From NCBI RefSeq assembly GCF_900240945.1, contig NZ_OESG01000013.1, positions 2,627,622 through 2,691,621 of the forward strand: a stretch of DNA of 64,000 nucleotides, in the 5' to 3' direction. Made by a program: the position numbers and the translations under genes. Shown piece after piece: positions 1-13,262 of this stretch. The stretch's first letter is position 1; each line of letters begins with the position of its first letter. Origin of the DNA: Mycobacterium sp. 3519A. Its GTDB lineage: Bacteria > Actinomycetota > Actinomycetes > Mycobacteriales > Mycobacteriaceae. The notes under the pieces were generated by a model that ran no database searches, had not been told where the DNA came from, and saw only the letters and a list, made by a program, of their open reading frames with translations.

Positions 1-769
1 AGAGGCCGAGGCACCGAGCGACGACGCCGAGGTAGAGGCCGCTGACGAGGCTGAGGCTGTCGCTGACGAGCCTGCCACGGAAGCCGAGGCGGAGCCCGAA
101 GCGGTTGAAGCCGACGCCGAGGCGGAGCCCGACGACGAGGCCGAGGCTGTCGCGGTTGAGGCTGCCGCAGAAGCCGAGGCGGAGCCTGAAGAGGTTGAAG
201 CCGTGACCGAAGTGGCCGCCGCTGACGAGCCAGCTACAGGCCTCGGTGCGGTCGAGGGTGCGGAAGTCGCCGATGCGGTGGAGGCTGCGCCCGAGGTTCA
301 CGACGCCGAGGCAGAAGCTGCTGATCAGGCAGAGACCGTCGCGGACGAGGAAGCCGAGGAAGCCGCGGAAGGCGAGGAGCCCGAAGAAGTCACTGCTGAA
401 GTTGCGGCCGACGACGAGCCTCTGTCGGAGGCGGCGGCCGAAGCCGAGGAGCTCGCCGAGGAAGTTGTCGAGGCGCCTGACGAGGAAATTGAGGCGGCAG
501 CCGAATTCGCCGCCGCGTTCTCCGAAGCCGATGCGGTCGAATCCGACGACTCCGAGCCGGACGAACCCGAGACCGAGGCCGCCGAGGCCGCAGTCGAAGA
601 GGCAGAAACCGAGCCCTCCGAGGAGGAAGAGGAAGCGGTCGTCGACGAAGCCGCCTCCGCCGCGGACGACGAACCCAAGACCGGTGTCCTCGAGCAGGCG
701 GAGCCCGAGCCTCCGAAACAGCCCGAGCCTGCCGGGCGACTGAGCCGCTTGTTCCGTCGCAATCGCTGA
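1..769 (+). CDS. C-terminal acidic Glu/Ala-rich tail of a protein truncated by the window edge (probably Lgt extension)
   Basis: The frame is open from base 2 to the TGA at 767-769, so the 5' end lies outside the window. The roughly 255 visible residues are almost entirely Ala, Glu, Asp, Val and Pro in degenerate repeats (AEAEPE, EEVEA, DEAEA). They end in a short basic tail, GRLSRLFRRNR. No folded domain is visible, and the composition suggests a disordered acidic extension with a basic end. The next backbone genes (TM2 protein, DUF2752 protein, then pyk) follow lgt-Rv1615-Rv1616-pykA of M. tuberculosis, where prolipoprotein diacylglyceryl transferase carries a long cytoplasmic C-terminal extension. 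Assignment to Lgt is therefore inference from gene order; the catalytic part is not in view. A GTG at 203 is available but is not a credible start because the same composition continues upstream. Confidence 0.6.
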   Translation, partial: EAEAPSDDAEVEAADEAEAVADEPATEAEAEPEAVEADAEAEPDDEAEAVAVEAAAEAEAEPEEVEAVTEVAAADEPATGLGAVEGAEVADAVEAAPEVHDAEAEAADQAETVADEEAEEAAEGEEPEEVTAEVAADDEPLSEAAAEAEELAEEVVEAPDEEIEAAAEFAAAFSEADAVESDDSEPDEPETEAAEAAVEEAETEPSEEEEEAVVDEAASAADDEPKTGVLEQAEPEPPKQPEPAGRLSRLFRRNR

Positions 770-875
770 CGGACGCCGTATACCAGAAGCTGCGGCTCAC
801 TGACGAAGCTATCCCCAGGCCCGAACTCGTCCACAGCCTGCACGGATGTGGTGGCGGATTCGTCGGGTGGCTGAA

Positions 876-881
876 TATTGT
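876..881 (+). promoter_or_regulatory. -10 element (TATTGT) of a leaderless promoter for the HNH gene
   Basis: TATTGT ends seven bases before the ATG at 889. A transcript starting at or next to the A of the start codon would have no 5' leader, and no Shine-Dalgarno sequence precedes the gene. Promoter assignment is inference from the mycobacterial TANNNT consensus. Confidence 0.5.
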
Positions 882-896
882 CGAAAGTATGTTCGA
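881..896 (+). promoter_or_regulatory. Candidate LexA/SOS box overlapping the start codon of the HNH gene
   Basis: TCGAAA-GTAT-GTTCGA matches the mycobacterial SOS box TCGAAC-N4-GTTCGA at 11 of 12 defined positions. It covers the end of the -10 element, the predicted +1 and the ATG at 889, an ideal place for repression. Some 13E12-family genes of M. tuberculosis are known to be DNA-damage inducible. Confidence 0.65.
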
Positions 897-2406
897 ATCG
901 TTGGTTGCGGCGGCGGTGGGTGCCTCGGGTGCCGCCGCGGTGGGGGCGTGGGCGCGGGTGGAAAACGTCGCCTGCGCGCGACGCTTGGCGGCCAGCGCCG
1001 ACATGCTGGAGGCGCGGTTGTCGGCTGCCGGGTCTGCCGAGCGTGATCAGTGGTGTCTGGACAATTGGGATTCGGTTAGTGCCGAGGTGGCCGCCGAGCA
1101 GAACGTCTCCAATGGGGTGGCCTCGCATCAATTGTTGGTGGCGATATCGCTGCGTGAGCGGCTGCCGCGGGTGGAGGCGGTGTTCGCCACCGGGGCGCTG
1201 TCTTATCGGTTGGTGGCCGCGATCGTGTCACGTACCCGGTTGGTGCGCGATCGGCAGGCCCGCGCCGAGTTGGATGCCGCGATCGCCGCCGAGGCCGAGA
1301 GTTGGACCAGGTTGTCGGCGACCAAAACCGAGACCGCCATCGACGCGTTGATCGATCGGATCGATCCGGGTGCGTTGCGGCGCACCGAGCGCAGCGCCCG
1401 TGGCCGGCATCTGGACATTGTGGATGGCGATGACGGCAGCGGCCTGGACAGCATCGAGGGCAGCCTGCTGGCCCCGCACAGCGCCGCGCTCAAGGAGCGG
1501 CTGCGTGCGCTGATCGGCTCGGTGTGCGGCAAGGATCCGCGCACCGTCGATCAATTGCGCGCTGATGCGATGGGGGCGATGGCCACCTACGCCGAGAAGC
1601 TGGGCTGTGAGTGCGGTGATCCGCACTGCCCCGCCGCGGCGGCGGCGTCGTCGGGTGGGGCGGTGATTCATGTGATCGCCGAGCAGTCCAGCCTGGCCGA
1701 TGACACACCGGTGCAGCTTGACGGTGCAGCCCCGCCGTTGTTCGATTCGGATAAGCCGTTGCGGGAACGCACGATTGACGAGGTGAGCGCCCCGGAACCA
1801 TTGCCAGGGCCGGCGCACACCAACCCGGCGGCGATCATTGGCGGCGGGATCCTGCCCGCGCCGCTGCTGGCGGCCAAACTGGCCGCCACCGCGGTGATTC
1901 GGCCGCTGATTCACCCCGGGGACGCGCCGCCTGAACCGCGCTACACCCCCTCGCGGGCGCTGGCCGATTTCGTCCGGTGTCGCGATATGACGTGTCGTTT
2001 CCCGGGCTGCGATGAGCCGGCCTACCGCTGCGATCTGGACCATACGATCGGCTATCCGGTCGGGCCGACGTGTGCGTCGAATCTGGCCTGTCTGTGTCGA
2101 AAACACCATCTGCTCAAGACGTTTTGGGGCTGGTCGGCGCGTCAACTGCCCGACGGCACCCTCATCTGGTCGGCGCCCAACGGGCGGACCTACACCACCT
2201 ATCCGGGTGCCCGGTTGCTGTTCCCGCAACTGTGTGCACCGACCGCGCCCATCGCCACACCCACGGTCGCCCCGCCAAAGGCCACCGGGCTGACCATGCC
2301 ACGGCGCACACACACCCGCGAACAGCAACGCCAACACAGCATCGAAGCCGAACGCCGCCTCAACGACCCCTACATCGCCGAACGCAACAAACCCCCACCC
2401 TTCTGA
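889..2406 (+). CDS. DUF222/13E12-repeat family HNH endonuclease-like protein
   Basis: This 505-residue protein has the layout of the mycobacterial 13E12 (REP13E12) family: an N-terminal alpha-helical DUF222 region (about residues 30-330) and a C-terminal HNH module. The nuclease part shows CRFPGCDEP, then CDLDHTIGY and LCRKHHLLKT at about residues 365-410. These supply the paired cysteines and histidines of a zinc-bound HNH fold. The tail is rich in Pro, Arg and Thr and probably disordered. Nuclease activity is inferred; the family's biological role is not established. The ATG at 889 coincides with the expected start point of a leaderless promoter and lies within a candidate SOS box. A strong hairpin follows the stop. 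The gene stands alone between backbone genes, consistent with insertion as a mobile repeat. Confidence 0.88.
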   Translation: MFESLVAAAVGASGAAAVGAWARVENVACARRLAASADMLEARLSAAGSAERDQWCLDNWDSVSAEVAAEQNVSNGVASHQLLVAISLRERLPRVEAVFATGALSYRLVAAIVSRTRLVRDRQARAELDAAIAAEAESWTRLSATKTETAIDALIDRIDPGALRRTERSARGRHLDIVDGDDGSGLDSIEGSLLAPHSAALKERLRALIGSVCGKDPRTVDQLRADAMGAMATYAEKLGCECGDPHCPAAAAASSGGAVIHVIAEQSSLADDTPVQLDGAAPPLFDSDKPLRERTIDEVSAPEPLPGPAHTNPAAIIGGGILPAPLLAAKLAATAVIRPLIHPGDAPPEPRYTPSRALADFVRCRDMTCRFPGCDEPAYRCDLDHTIGYPVGPTCASNLACLCRKHHLLKTFWGWSARQLPDGTLIWSAPNGRTYTTYPGARLLFPQLCAPTAPIATPTVAPPKATGLTMPRRTHTREQQRQHSIEAERRLNDPYIAERNKPPPF

Positions 2407-2437
2407 TATGGGGTGCTGGTTTGTCAAGAGGCAAGGT

Positions 2438-2475
2438 GAAGCGGCGGCCGTGACGGTTGCCGCGGCCGCCGCTTC
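2438..2475 (+). terminator. Strong hairpin terminator after the HNH gene
   Basis: A perfect 13-bp inverted repeat (GAAGCGGCGGCCG at 2438-2450 and its complement at 2463-2475) encloses a 12-nt loop, 31 bp after the HNH stop. There is no U-tract, which is common for mycobacterial terminators. It may also mark the edge of the sequence brought in with the IS110 element. Confidence 0.75.
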
Positions 2476-2697
2476 GTTGACCAGATGGACTGGCTTGGCG
2501 TCGTGTCGACGCTGGGTCAGTCTGATATGCGCGGGTTGGCTACCGCAGGACGGGACTTTCGGCGTGAGCGGATCGCTTGTCTAGCATCGAGGGTAAACAC
2601 GTTGCAGGACAACGTGTCTCCTCATAGAAGGGACGCGGGTCGCTCGGTCTGACGCGTGCCTGCACCGGTGGTTCCATCTGGACGATTGTGTCGGCGC
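2476..2697 (-). other. Non-coding stretch 3' of the IS110 transposase with an 8-bp hairpin (possible element end or bridge RNA region)
   Basis: No coding signal is seen on either strand. ACACGTTG (2597-2604) and CAACGTGT (2610-2617) form a perfect 8-bp stem with a 5-nt loop, about 80 nt beyond the transposase stop on the transposase strand. IS1111-type members of the IS110 family carry a structured bridge RNA on this side and IS110-type members on the other. The element boundaries could not be fixed because no terminal inverted or direct repeats were recognised. Confidence 0.4.
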
Positions 2698-3780
2698 TCA
2701 GTCCTCGAGCACCGCCAGCGACCAGCACCAGCCTGCCAGCTCGCGCGCGATCGCGGCGTTGGCGATCACCGGACGTTTGCGGCGCTCGTCGAAGCGCACC
2801 CACCGGGTGTGCAGCCGACGATTGGCGGCGTGACTACGGGCACGGACGGCTGGTGTGGCCCTGTCCCAGCAGCGGCGCAGCCGCGGTCCGGGTTGATAGC
2901 GCTTACGGTGATGCCAGGCCGATTCGATGAGTAAGCGGCGCACGTGACCGTTGCCGGTCTTGGTCAGACCACCCTGCGTGCGGGTGACTCCCGAGGAGTA
3001 CTCGCTAGGCACCAGACCCACGTAGGCGCCGATCGTGCGTCCGGTGAAGCGCTGCCAAACGCCGATCTCGACAGCCAACCCGAACGCCGTCAGCGTGGAG
3101 ATCCCCCGAAGACACTGCAGGCGGTCGGCGACGGCAGTGAACTCCGAATCCGCGGCCAGAGCCGCGATCGCCGTGTCGATGCGGTCGCGGCGGTCCACGG
3201 TGCACAACATCGCATCGAAAGCGGCGTCGAAAGCGGCCTGCAGAGCGCGGTCCTCGAAACGCTGCCGGCGCAACCACAATTCGTGCTTGCCCGTCCACGC
3301 CTCACCGCCGTAATAGACGATGCCCTGACGAAGCAGCAGCTTCGAGACCCGATGCCGCGCAGCCATCAGGTCACCGCGGCAATCATCGCGAGCACGGACG
3401 AGGTCGCGGGCAGCTTCCTGCTCCACCGTCGGCACGGCGACCGACACCACCTCGCCCAGATGCACCATTCGAGCCAGATGCCGCGCGTCGCGTTTGTCGG
3501 TCTTCACGCGATCCCCAGAGGGACGGATCAGTTTCGACGGTGCCGCCACGAGACACTCGGTCCCTGCCGCCGTGAACGACCGCGCCAACCCGAACCCCGT
3601 CGGACCCGCCTCGTACACCACCCTCACGGGCCCGGGCAACGACTGCGTCCACCCGATAATCTCCTCGTGGTCAGGGGTCATCCGGCGCTCCACGACCTCA
3701 CCGGTCTCACCATCCAACGCACACCCAAACACCGAACGCGCGTGCACATCCAAGCCAACACTCGTACGCTGACGGATCAC
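2698..3780 (-). mobile_element. IS110-family transposase (DEDD recombinase)
   Basis: The 360-residue protein begins with IRQRTSVGLDVHA (RuvC-like Asp at about residue 10), followed by YEAGPTGFGLAR (acidic residue) and KTDKRDARHLARMVH (the paired Asp). The C-terminal Tnp_20 domain has LRGISTLTAFGL, then EYSSGVTRTQGGLTKTGNG, containing the family's conserved Ser-Gly, then RRLLIESAWHHR. This is the DEDD plus serine set used by IS110 enzymes, which are guided by bridge RNA in characterised members. GTG at 3780 is chosen because GGGAGG lies about 5 nt upstream; a start at 3834 would add 18 residues unlike the family. The ORF looks intact. It separates the HNH gene from the TM2 gene, a junction that is contiguous backbone in related genomes. 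Confidence 0.93.
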
Positions 3781-3937
3781 TGGGGCCTCCCAAATCTGTG
3801 GCTCTACCGGCCAGGACCACACTCCTGACGGCAACCCACGATCACATTTGAGTGAGGCCCCAGCCCCCCATACCGTCTAGAGGCACGCCCGAAAGTTGGC
3901 GGGTTTTCCTTACTTACGACCGGCCGTGTCGCTCTGG

Positions 3938-3943
3938 CATGCT
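3938..3943 (+). promoter_or_regulatory. -10-like element of a probable leaderless promoter for the TM2 gene
   Basis: CATGCT ends seven bases before the ATG at 3951, the same spacing seen for several other genes here. The first base departs from TANNNT and no Shine-Dalgarno is present, so the call is tentative. Confidence 0.35.
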
Positions 3944-3950
3944 GGGTGCC

Positions 3951-4403
3951 ATGACCGAGCCGCAGTTCAGTGGCAGTGAAAGCGGCGGCCCGTTCCCGCC
4001 GCCCCCGCAGCAGCCGGGCTACCTGCCGCCGCAATCGGGCCAGTACCCGCCACCTCCAGGGCAATATCCGCCGCCCCCAGGCCAGTACCCGCCGCCGGTC
4101 GGCAGCTATCCGCCGGCGTACATGGATCCCGCGGCCCCGTATGGCAGGCATCCGCTGACCGGGGAACCGCTCTCGGAGAAGTCGAAGATGATCGCGGGAC
4201 TGCTGCAGTTGCTCGGGCTCTTCGGGCTTGTCGGCATCGGCCGCATCTACTTGGGCTACACCGGCCTCGGGGTCGCACAGCTGATCGTCGGGATCGTCAC
4301 GTGCGGCATCGGCGCAGTGGTGTGGGGCATCATCGACGCGATTCTGATCCTCACCGACAAGGTCCGCGATCCGCAGGGGCGCCCGCTGCGCGATGGCACC
4401 TAG
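3951..4403 (+). CDS. TM2-domain membrane protein with Pro/Tyr-rich N-terminus (Rv1615-like)
   Basis: The protein has 150 residues. Residues 1-65 are a low-complexity cytoplasmic-type segment with repeats of GQYPPPP. Residues 75-145 form a TM2 domain: SEKSKMIAGLLQLLGLFGLVGIGRIY, LGYTGLGVAQLIVGI and a second helix, ending IIDAILILTDKVRDP. TM2 proteins are small two-helix membrane proteins of unclear biochemical role. The gene overlaps the DUF2752 gene by 11 bp, so the two are probably co-translated. Their order matches Rv1615-Rv1616. The ATG at 3951 is preferred over in-frame upstream codons because the upstream residues are not conserved in type and a -10-like element fits this start. Confidence 0.85.
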   Translation: MTEPQFSGSESGGPFPPPPQQPGYLPPQSGQYPPPPGQYPPPPGQYPPPVGSYPPAYMDPAAPYGRHPLTGEPLSEKSKMIAGLLQLLGLFGLVGIGRIYLGYTGLGVAQLIVGIVTCGIGAVVWGIIDAILILTDKVRDPQGRPLRDGT

Positions 4404-4800
4404 CACCATCAGCCGACGGCAGGTCTACGGTGCGATCGGCGCCGGGGCCGCCCTCACCGGCGCGCTGGCCTACATCGGTCTCGGTGATCCGCACCGCTCG
4501 GACTTCGGCTTTCCGACCTGTCCGTTCAAGGCGCTGACCGGCTGGAACTGCCCTGGTTGCGGCGGTCTGCGGATGACACACGACGTGCTGCACGGTGACT
4601 TCGCCGCCGCCGTCATGGACAACGCCTTCCTCCTGGTCGGCCTACCGTTGCTGGCGGCCTGGCTGCTCGTTCGCTGGCGGCGCGGCGAATCGTTGATGCC
4701 GAAGCCCGCGGTCGTCGTGCTCGTCGTCGCCGCCTTCACCTGGACGGTGGTACGAAACCTGCCCGGATTCCCGCTGGTCCCGACGCTTATAACCGGTTAG
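4393..4800 (+). CDS. DUF2752 membrane protein (Rv1616-like)
   Basis: This 135-residue protein shows the DUF2752 signature CPFKALTGWNCPGCGGLRMT at about residues 39-58, containing three cysteines. HDVLHGDFAAAV follows, then a hydrophobic helix. There are three predicted membrane segments. The family sits beside TM2 proteins in many actinobacteria; its function is unknown. The start ATG overlaps the end of the TM2 gene in another frame, indicating an operon. Confidence 0.85.
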   Translation: MAPSTISRRQVYGAIGAGAALTGALAYIGLGDPHRSDFGFPTCPFKALTGWNCPGCGGLRMTHDVLHGDFAAAVMDNAFLLVGLPLLAAWLLVRWRRGESLMPKPAVVVLVVAAFTWTVVRNLPGFPLVPTLITG

Positions 4801-4816
4801 CTCCGCAACCCGCTGA

Positions 4817-4822
4817 TACAAT
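4817..4822 (+). promoter_or_regulatory. Extended -10 element upstream of gltBD
   Basis: TGATACAAT carries both the TGN extension and a TANNNT -10 hexamer, about 60 bp before gltB. A start near 4829 would leave a leader of roughly 54 nt ending in GAAGG, about 9 nt before the ATG. No known riboswitch fold was recognised in the leader. Confidence 0.45.
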
Positions 4823-4882
4823 CGACAACCGGGCCGGTGCAGTCCCGGACCACGATTTTCCGGACTGCGAAGGTGGCTTTCG

Positions 4883-9404
<4,522 letters not shown>

Positions 9405-9412
<8 letters not shown>

Positions 9413-10913
9413 TCCGCACGGATTTCTCGAAGTACCCAAGGTCGAGGCCGCCAAGCGGCCCGTCGACGAACGCGTCGGCGACTGGCGCGAGGTGTACGAA
9501 CTGCAGAACCCGCACGAGCGGGCAGGCGAGGTGTCCCAACAGGCCCGCCGCTGCATGGACTGCGGAATTCCGTTCTGCCACTCGGGTTCCGCGGGCTGCC
9601 CGCTGGGCAACCTGATCCCCGAATGGAACGACCTGGTCCGAAGGGGCCGCTGGGATGCGGCCAGCGACCGGTTGCACGCCACCAACAACTTCCCGGAGTT
9701 CACCGGGCGGTTGTGTCCGGCGCCGTGTGAGGCCGCCTGCGTGCTGTCCATCGCCGAGGAGCAGACCGGCGGCAGCGTCACGATCAAACGCATCGAGCAG
9801 ACCATCGCCGACCAGGCCTGGCTGGACGGCATCGTCGAACCGCAGCCGGCGGCCATCTCGACCGGCAAGAAGGTCGCCGTAGTCGGCTCAGGACCCGCGG
9901 GACTGGCTGCCGCGCAACAACTCACCCGTGCCGGCCATGATGTCACCGTCTACGAACGGGACGACCGTATCGGCGGACTGATGCGGTACGGCATCCCCGA
10001 GTACAAGCTGGAGAAGCGCACCCTCAACCAGCGGCTCACTCAGATGCGCGCCGAGGGGACACGTTTCGTCACCGAGACCGAGGTCGGAGTCGACATCACC
10101 GTCGAACAACTCCGAAAGCAATACGACGCCGTCGTGCTCGCGGTCGGCGCGCTGAGGGCGCGCGACAACGACGTCGAGGGGCGTCACCTCCAAGGCGTCC
10201 ACCTCGCGATGGAACATCTGGTACCCGCCAACAAGGAGTGCGAGGGCGACGGGCCCAGCGCGATCTCCGCCAAGGGCAAACACGTGGTGATCATCGGCGG
10301 CGGCGACACCGGGGCTGACTGCCTCGGCACCGCGCACCGGCAGGGCGCCGCGTCGGTGACGCAACTGGACTACAACCCCGAACCACCCGAGTACCGCGAC
10401 GAATCCCGTTCGCCGTGGCCGATGTGGCCGATCGTGTTGCGCACCCGGCTTTCGCCCGCGCACGCCGAAGGCGGCCACCGCAAGTACGAGGTCGCGGTCC
10501 AGCGCTTCGTCGGCGACGACCGCGGCCACCTGCGGGCGGTGGAGATCGCCGAGGTGAAGGTCGAACGCGACCCCGACGGCCGCAGGCGCATCACACCGGT
10601 CGGAGAGTCCCTTGAGATTCCCTGTGAATTGGCGCTGCTGGCGATCGGCTTCGACGGCGTCGAACACATGCCGCTGTTGGACGGCCTCGGGCTGACACTG
10701 AACCGGCGCGGCACTTTGCCGTGCGGATCGGATTGGCAGACAGATGCGCCCGGCGTGTTTGTCTGTGGCGACGCACACCGCGGCGCATCGCTGATCGTCT
10801 GGGCCATCGCGGAGGGTCGCAGCGCCGCACACGCCGTCGACACCTACCTGATGGGGGAGTCCGACCTCCCCGAGCCCGTCGGACCGGGAGCCCTACCGCT
10901 CGCCGTCATCTGA
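9405..10913 (+). CDS. gltD: Glutamate synthase small subunit
   Basis: GltD oxidises NADPH through FAD and passes electrons through Fe-S clusters to GltB. The 502-residue protein has the N-terminal cysteine motifs [20 protein letters not shown] (about 47-66) and [11 protein letters not shown] (about 105-115). It has an FAD-binding [13 protein letters not shown] (about 163-175) and an NADPH-binding [13 protein letters not shown] (about 302-314). The C-terminal [19 protein letters not shown] completes the FAD site. GTG at 9405 gives the family's usual beginning ([14 protein letters not shown]) and overlaps the gltB stop, indicating translational coupling. Confidence 0.96.
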
Positions 10914-10926
10914 ACCGATTCACGAC

Positions 10927-10932
10927 TATGCT
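10927..10932 (+). promoter_or_regulatory. -10 element of a leaderless pyk promoter
   Basis: TATGCT ends seven bases before the GTG at 10940. This spacing supports the GTG start rather than the in-frame ATG at 10928, which lies inside the hexamer. Confidence 0.5.
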
Positions 10933-10939
10933 TCTCGGC

Positions 10940-12358
10940 GTGAATCGACGCGGAAAAATCGTCTGTACGCTCGGCCCGGCCACCGCAACCGACGAAGCAG
11001 TGAAGGCGCTGGTCGAGGCGGGAATGGATGTCGCGCGGCTCAACTTCAGCCACGGCGACTACAGCGACCACGAGGCCAACTACAAGCGGGTGCGCACCGC
11101 CTCCGATCTGACCGGGCATGCGGTCGGCATTCTGGCCGACCTGCAGGGCCCGAAGATCCGCCTCGGCCGGTTCAAGGACGGCCCGACCTTCTGGGCGAAT
11201 GGCGAAACCGTGCGCATCACCGTCGACGATTGCGAAGGCACGCACGACCGGGTGTCGACCACCTATAAGCGACTGGCTGAGGACGCCACGCCGGGCGACC
11301 GGGTGCTCGTCGACGACGGCAACGTGGGTCTGCTCGTCGACAGCATCGACGGCAACGACGTCATCTGCACCGTCACCGAGGGCGGCACGGTCAGCAACAA
11401 CAAGGGCATGTCGCTGCCCGGTATGAACGTCTCCGCGCCCGCGCTGTCGGAGAAGGACATCGAGGATCTCGAGTTCTCACTGAAACTCGGCGTCGACCTG
11501 GTCGCGCTGTCGTTCGTCCGCTCACCCGCCGACATCGAGTTGGTGCACGAGATCATGGACCGCGTCGGCAGGCGGGTGCCCGTCATCGCCAAACTCGAAA
11601 AGCCGGAAGCCATCGACAATCTCGAGGCGATCGTGCTGGCATTCGACGCGATCATGGTGGCCCGCGGCGACCTCGGCGTCGAGTTGCCGCTCGAAGAAGT
11701 GCCGCTGGTGCAGAAGCGCGCCATCCAAATGGCAAGGGAAAACGCCAAACCCGTCATCGTCGCCACCCAGATGCTGGAGTCGATGATCGAGAACTCGCGG
11801 CCGACCCGCGCGGAGGCCTCCGACGTCGCCAACGCGGTGCTCGACGGTGCCGACGCGGTGATGCTGTCCGGCGAGACGTCGGTGGGCAAATATCCGCTCG
11901 AAGCCGTCAAGACCATGGCGCGCATCATCTCCGCGGTCGAGGAGAACTCCGTCGCCGCACCGCCTCTCGCGCATGTGCCGCGCACCAAACGCGGTGTCAT
12001 CTCCTATGCCGCCCGCGACATCGGTGAGCGGCTGGACGCCAAGGCGCTCGTCGCGTTCACCCAGTCGGGTGACACGGTGCGCAGGCTCGCCCGCCTGCAC
12101 ACCCCGCTTCCTGTGCTGGCATTCACGGCGCTGCCGGAGGTCCGCAGCCAGTTGGCGCTGACGTGGGGCACCGAGACGTTCATCGTGCCGAACATGACCA
12201 GCACCGACCAGATGATCCGGCAGGTGGACAAGTCGCTGCTGGAACTGGGCCGCTACAAGCGGGGCGAACTGGTGGTCATCGTCGCTGGCGCTCCGCCGGG
12301 CACAGTAGGCTCCACCAATCTGATCCACGTGCACCGGATCGGCGAGGAAGACGTCTAA
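10940..12358 (+). CDS. pyk: Pyruvate kinase
   Basis: Pyk converts phosphoenolpyruvate and ADP to pyruvate and ATP. The 472 residues match the length remembered for M. tuberculosis PykA and begin NRRGKIVCTLGPAT. Visible signatures are MDVARLNFSHG, LADLQGPKIRLGRF, the B domain, and the active-site segment PVIAKLEKPEAIDN (about 210-224) with its catalytic Lys. MVARGDLGVELPLE, ATQMLESMI and DAVMLSGETSVGKYP follow. The C-terminal regulatory domain includes VAFTQSGDTVRRLA. The gene is followed 15 bp later by tesB, as in M. tuberculosis (Rv1617-Rv1618). Confidence 0.96.
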   Translation: MNRRGKIVCTLGPATATDEAVKALVEAGMDVARLNFSHGDYSDHEANYKRVRTASDLTGHAVGILADLQGPKIRLGRFKDGPTFWANGETVRITVDDCEGTHDRVSTTYKRLAEDATPGDRVLVDDGNVGLLVDSIDGNDVICTVTEGGTVSNNKGMSLPGMNVSAPALSEKDIEDLEFSLKLGVDLVALSFVRSPADIELVHEIMDRVGRRVPVIAKLEKPEAIDNLEAIVLAFDAIMVARGDLGVELPLEEVPLVQKRAIQMARENAKPVIVATQMLESMIENSRPTRAEASDVANAVLDGADAVMLSGETSVGKYPLEAVKTMARIISAVEENSVAAPPLAHVPRTKRGVISYAARDIGERLDAKALVAFTQSGDTVRRLARLHTPLPVLAFTALPEVRSQLALTWGTETFIVPNMTSTDQMIRQVDKSLLELGRYKRGELVVIVAGAPPGTVGSTNLIHVHRIGEEDV

Positions 12359-12373
12359 CTGAGAGGAGGTCGA

Positions 12374-13243
12374 GTGTCGACGGCAGATTTCCAGGAGCTG
12401 CTGGCGGTACTCGACCTCAACCGCGTCGACGACAACTTGTTCGTCGGCGTGCACCCGAGCAAGAACCCGGTGCGCACCTTCGGCGGCCAGATGTTGGCGC
12501 AGGCCTTCGTCGCGGGCAGCCGCACCGTGTCGGACAAGCTCCCGCCTGCGAGCGTTTCGGCGCACTTCATCGCAGGCGGTGACCCGGAGAAGGACCTCGA
12601 GTTCCACGTCGCGCGGCTTCGTGACGAGCGCCGCTTCGCCAACCGCAGGGTCGACGTGATGCAGGACGGCCAACTGCTGACCACCGCGATGATCGCCTAC
12701 CTGTCCGGCGGTCGCAGCCTCGAGCACGGCATCGAAGCGCCGTCGCTGCCGGACCCCGAGTCGGTGCCGCCCGTCGACGATCTACTGCGCGGTTACGAAG
12801 ACGTCGTGCCCCATTTCGTCAACGCACTGCGGCCGATCGACTGGCGCTACACCAACGATCCGACCTGGGTGATGCGCGACAAGGGCGACAAGCTCACCTA
12901 CAACAGGGTCTGGATGAGGACCGAGGGTGCGATGCCCGACGACCCCGTGGTGAACTGCGCGGCGCTGGTCTACTCGTCCGACACCACGGTGCTCGACTCG
13001 ATCATCACCACGCACGGATTGTCGTGGGGCTACGACCGGATCTTCGCCGTCACCACGAACCACTCGGTGTGGTTCCACCGCCCGGTGCGGTTCGACGAGT
13101 GGGTGCTGTACTCGACGTCGTCGCCCGTCGCCGCCGACTCGCGTGGCCTCGGTACTGGCCATTTCTTCGACCGGTCGGGCCAACTGTTGGCCACCGTGGT
13201 GCAGGAAGGCATCGTCAAGTATTTCCCCGGCGCAAACAGGTAG
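12374..13243 (+). CDS. tesB: Acyl-CoA thioesterase II (TesB type)
   Basis: The 289-residue double-hotdog thioesterase hydrolyses acyl-CoA to free acid and CoA. Signatures are KNPVRTFGGQMLAQAFVAGS near the N-terminus, SVSAHFIAGGDPE, and the C-terminal repeat with LDSIITTHGLSWGYDRIFAVT and NHSVWFHRPVRFDEWVLY. The Asp/Thr/Gln catalytic set of TesB is expected within these motifs. The GTG start is fixed by a strong Shine-Dalgarno sequence (GAGAGGAGGT) 3 to 9 nt upstream. It corresponds to Rv1618 by order and type. Confidence 0.93.
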   Translation: MSTADFQELLAVLDLNRVDDNLFVGVHPSKNPVRTFGGQMLAQAFVAGSRTVSDKLPPASVSAHFIAGGDPEKDLEFHVARLRDERRFANRRVDVMQDGQLLTTAMIAYLSGGRSLEHGIEAPSLPDPESVPPVDDLLRGYEDVVPHFVNALRPIDWRYTNDPTWVMRDKGDKLTYNRVWMRTEGAMPDDPVVNCAALVYSSDTTVLDSIITTHGLSWGYDRIFAVTTNHSVWFHRPVRFDEWVLYSTSSPVAADSRGLGTGHFFDRSGQLLATVVQEGIVKYFPGANR

Positions 13244-13249
13244 CGGGCG

Positions 13250-13255
13250 TAACCT
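13250..13255 (+). promoter_or_regulatory. -10 element of a leaderless promoter for the Rv1619-like gene
   Basis: TAACCT ends seven bases before the GTG at 13263, and there is no Shine-Dalgarno sequence. Confidence 0.4.
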
Positions 13256-13262
13256 TTTTGCT

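Noticed and set aside
325..1131. Long antisense reading frame across the acidic tail
   Set aside because: It is a Ser/Ala-rich mirror of the Glu/Ala codons on the other strand, with no domain or ribosome-binding site.
4801..4882. Possible riboswitch in the gltB leader
   Set aside because: The leader is only about 54 nt from the predicted start and shows no glutamine or other known aptamer core.
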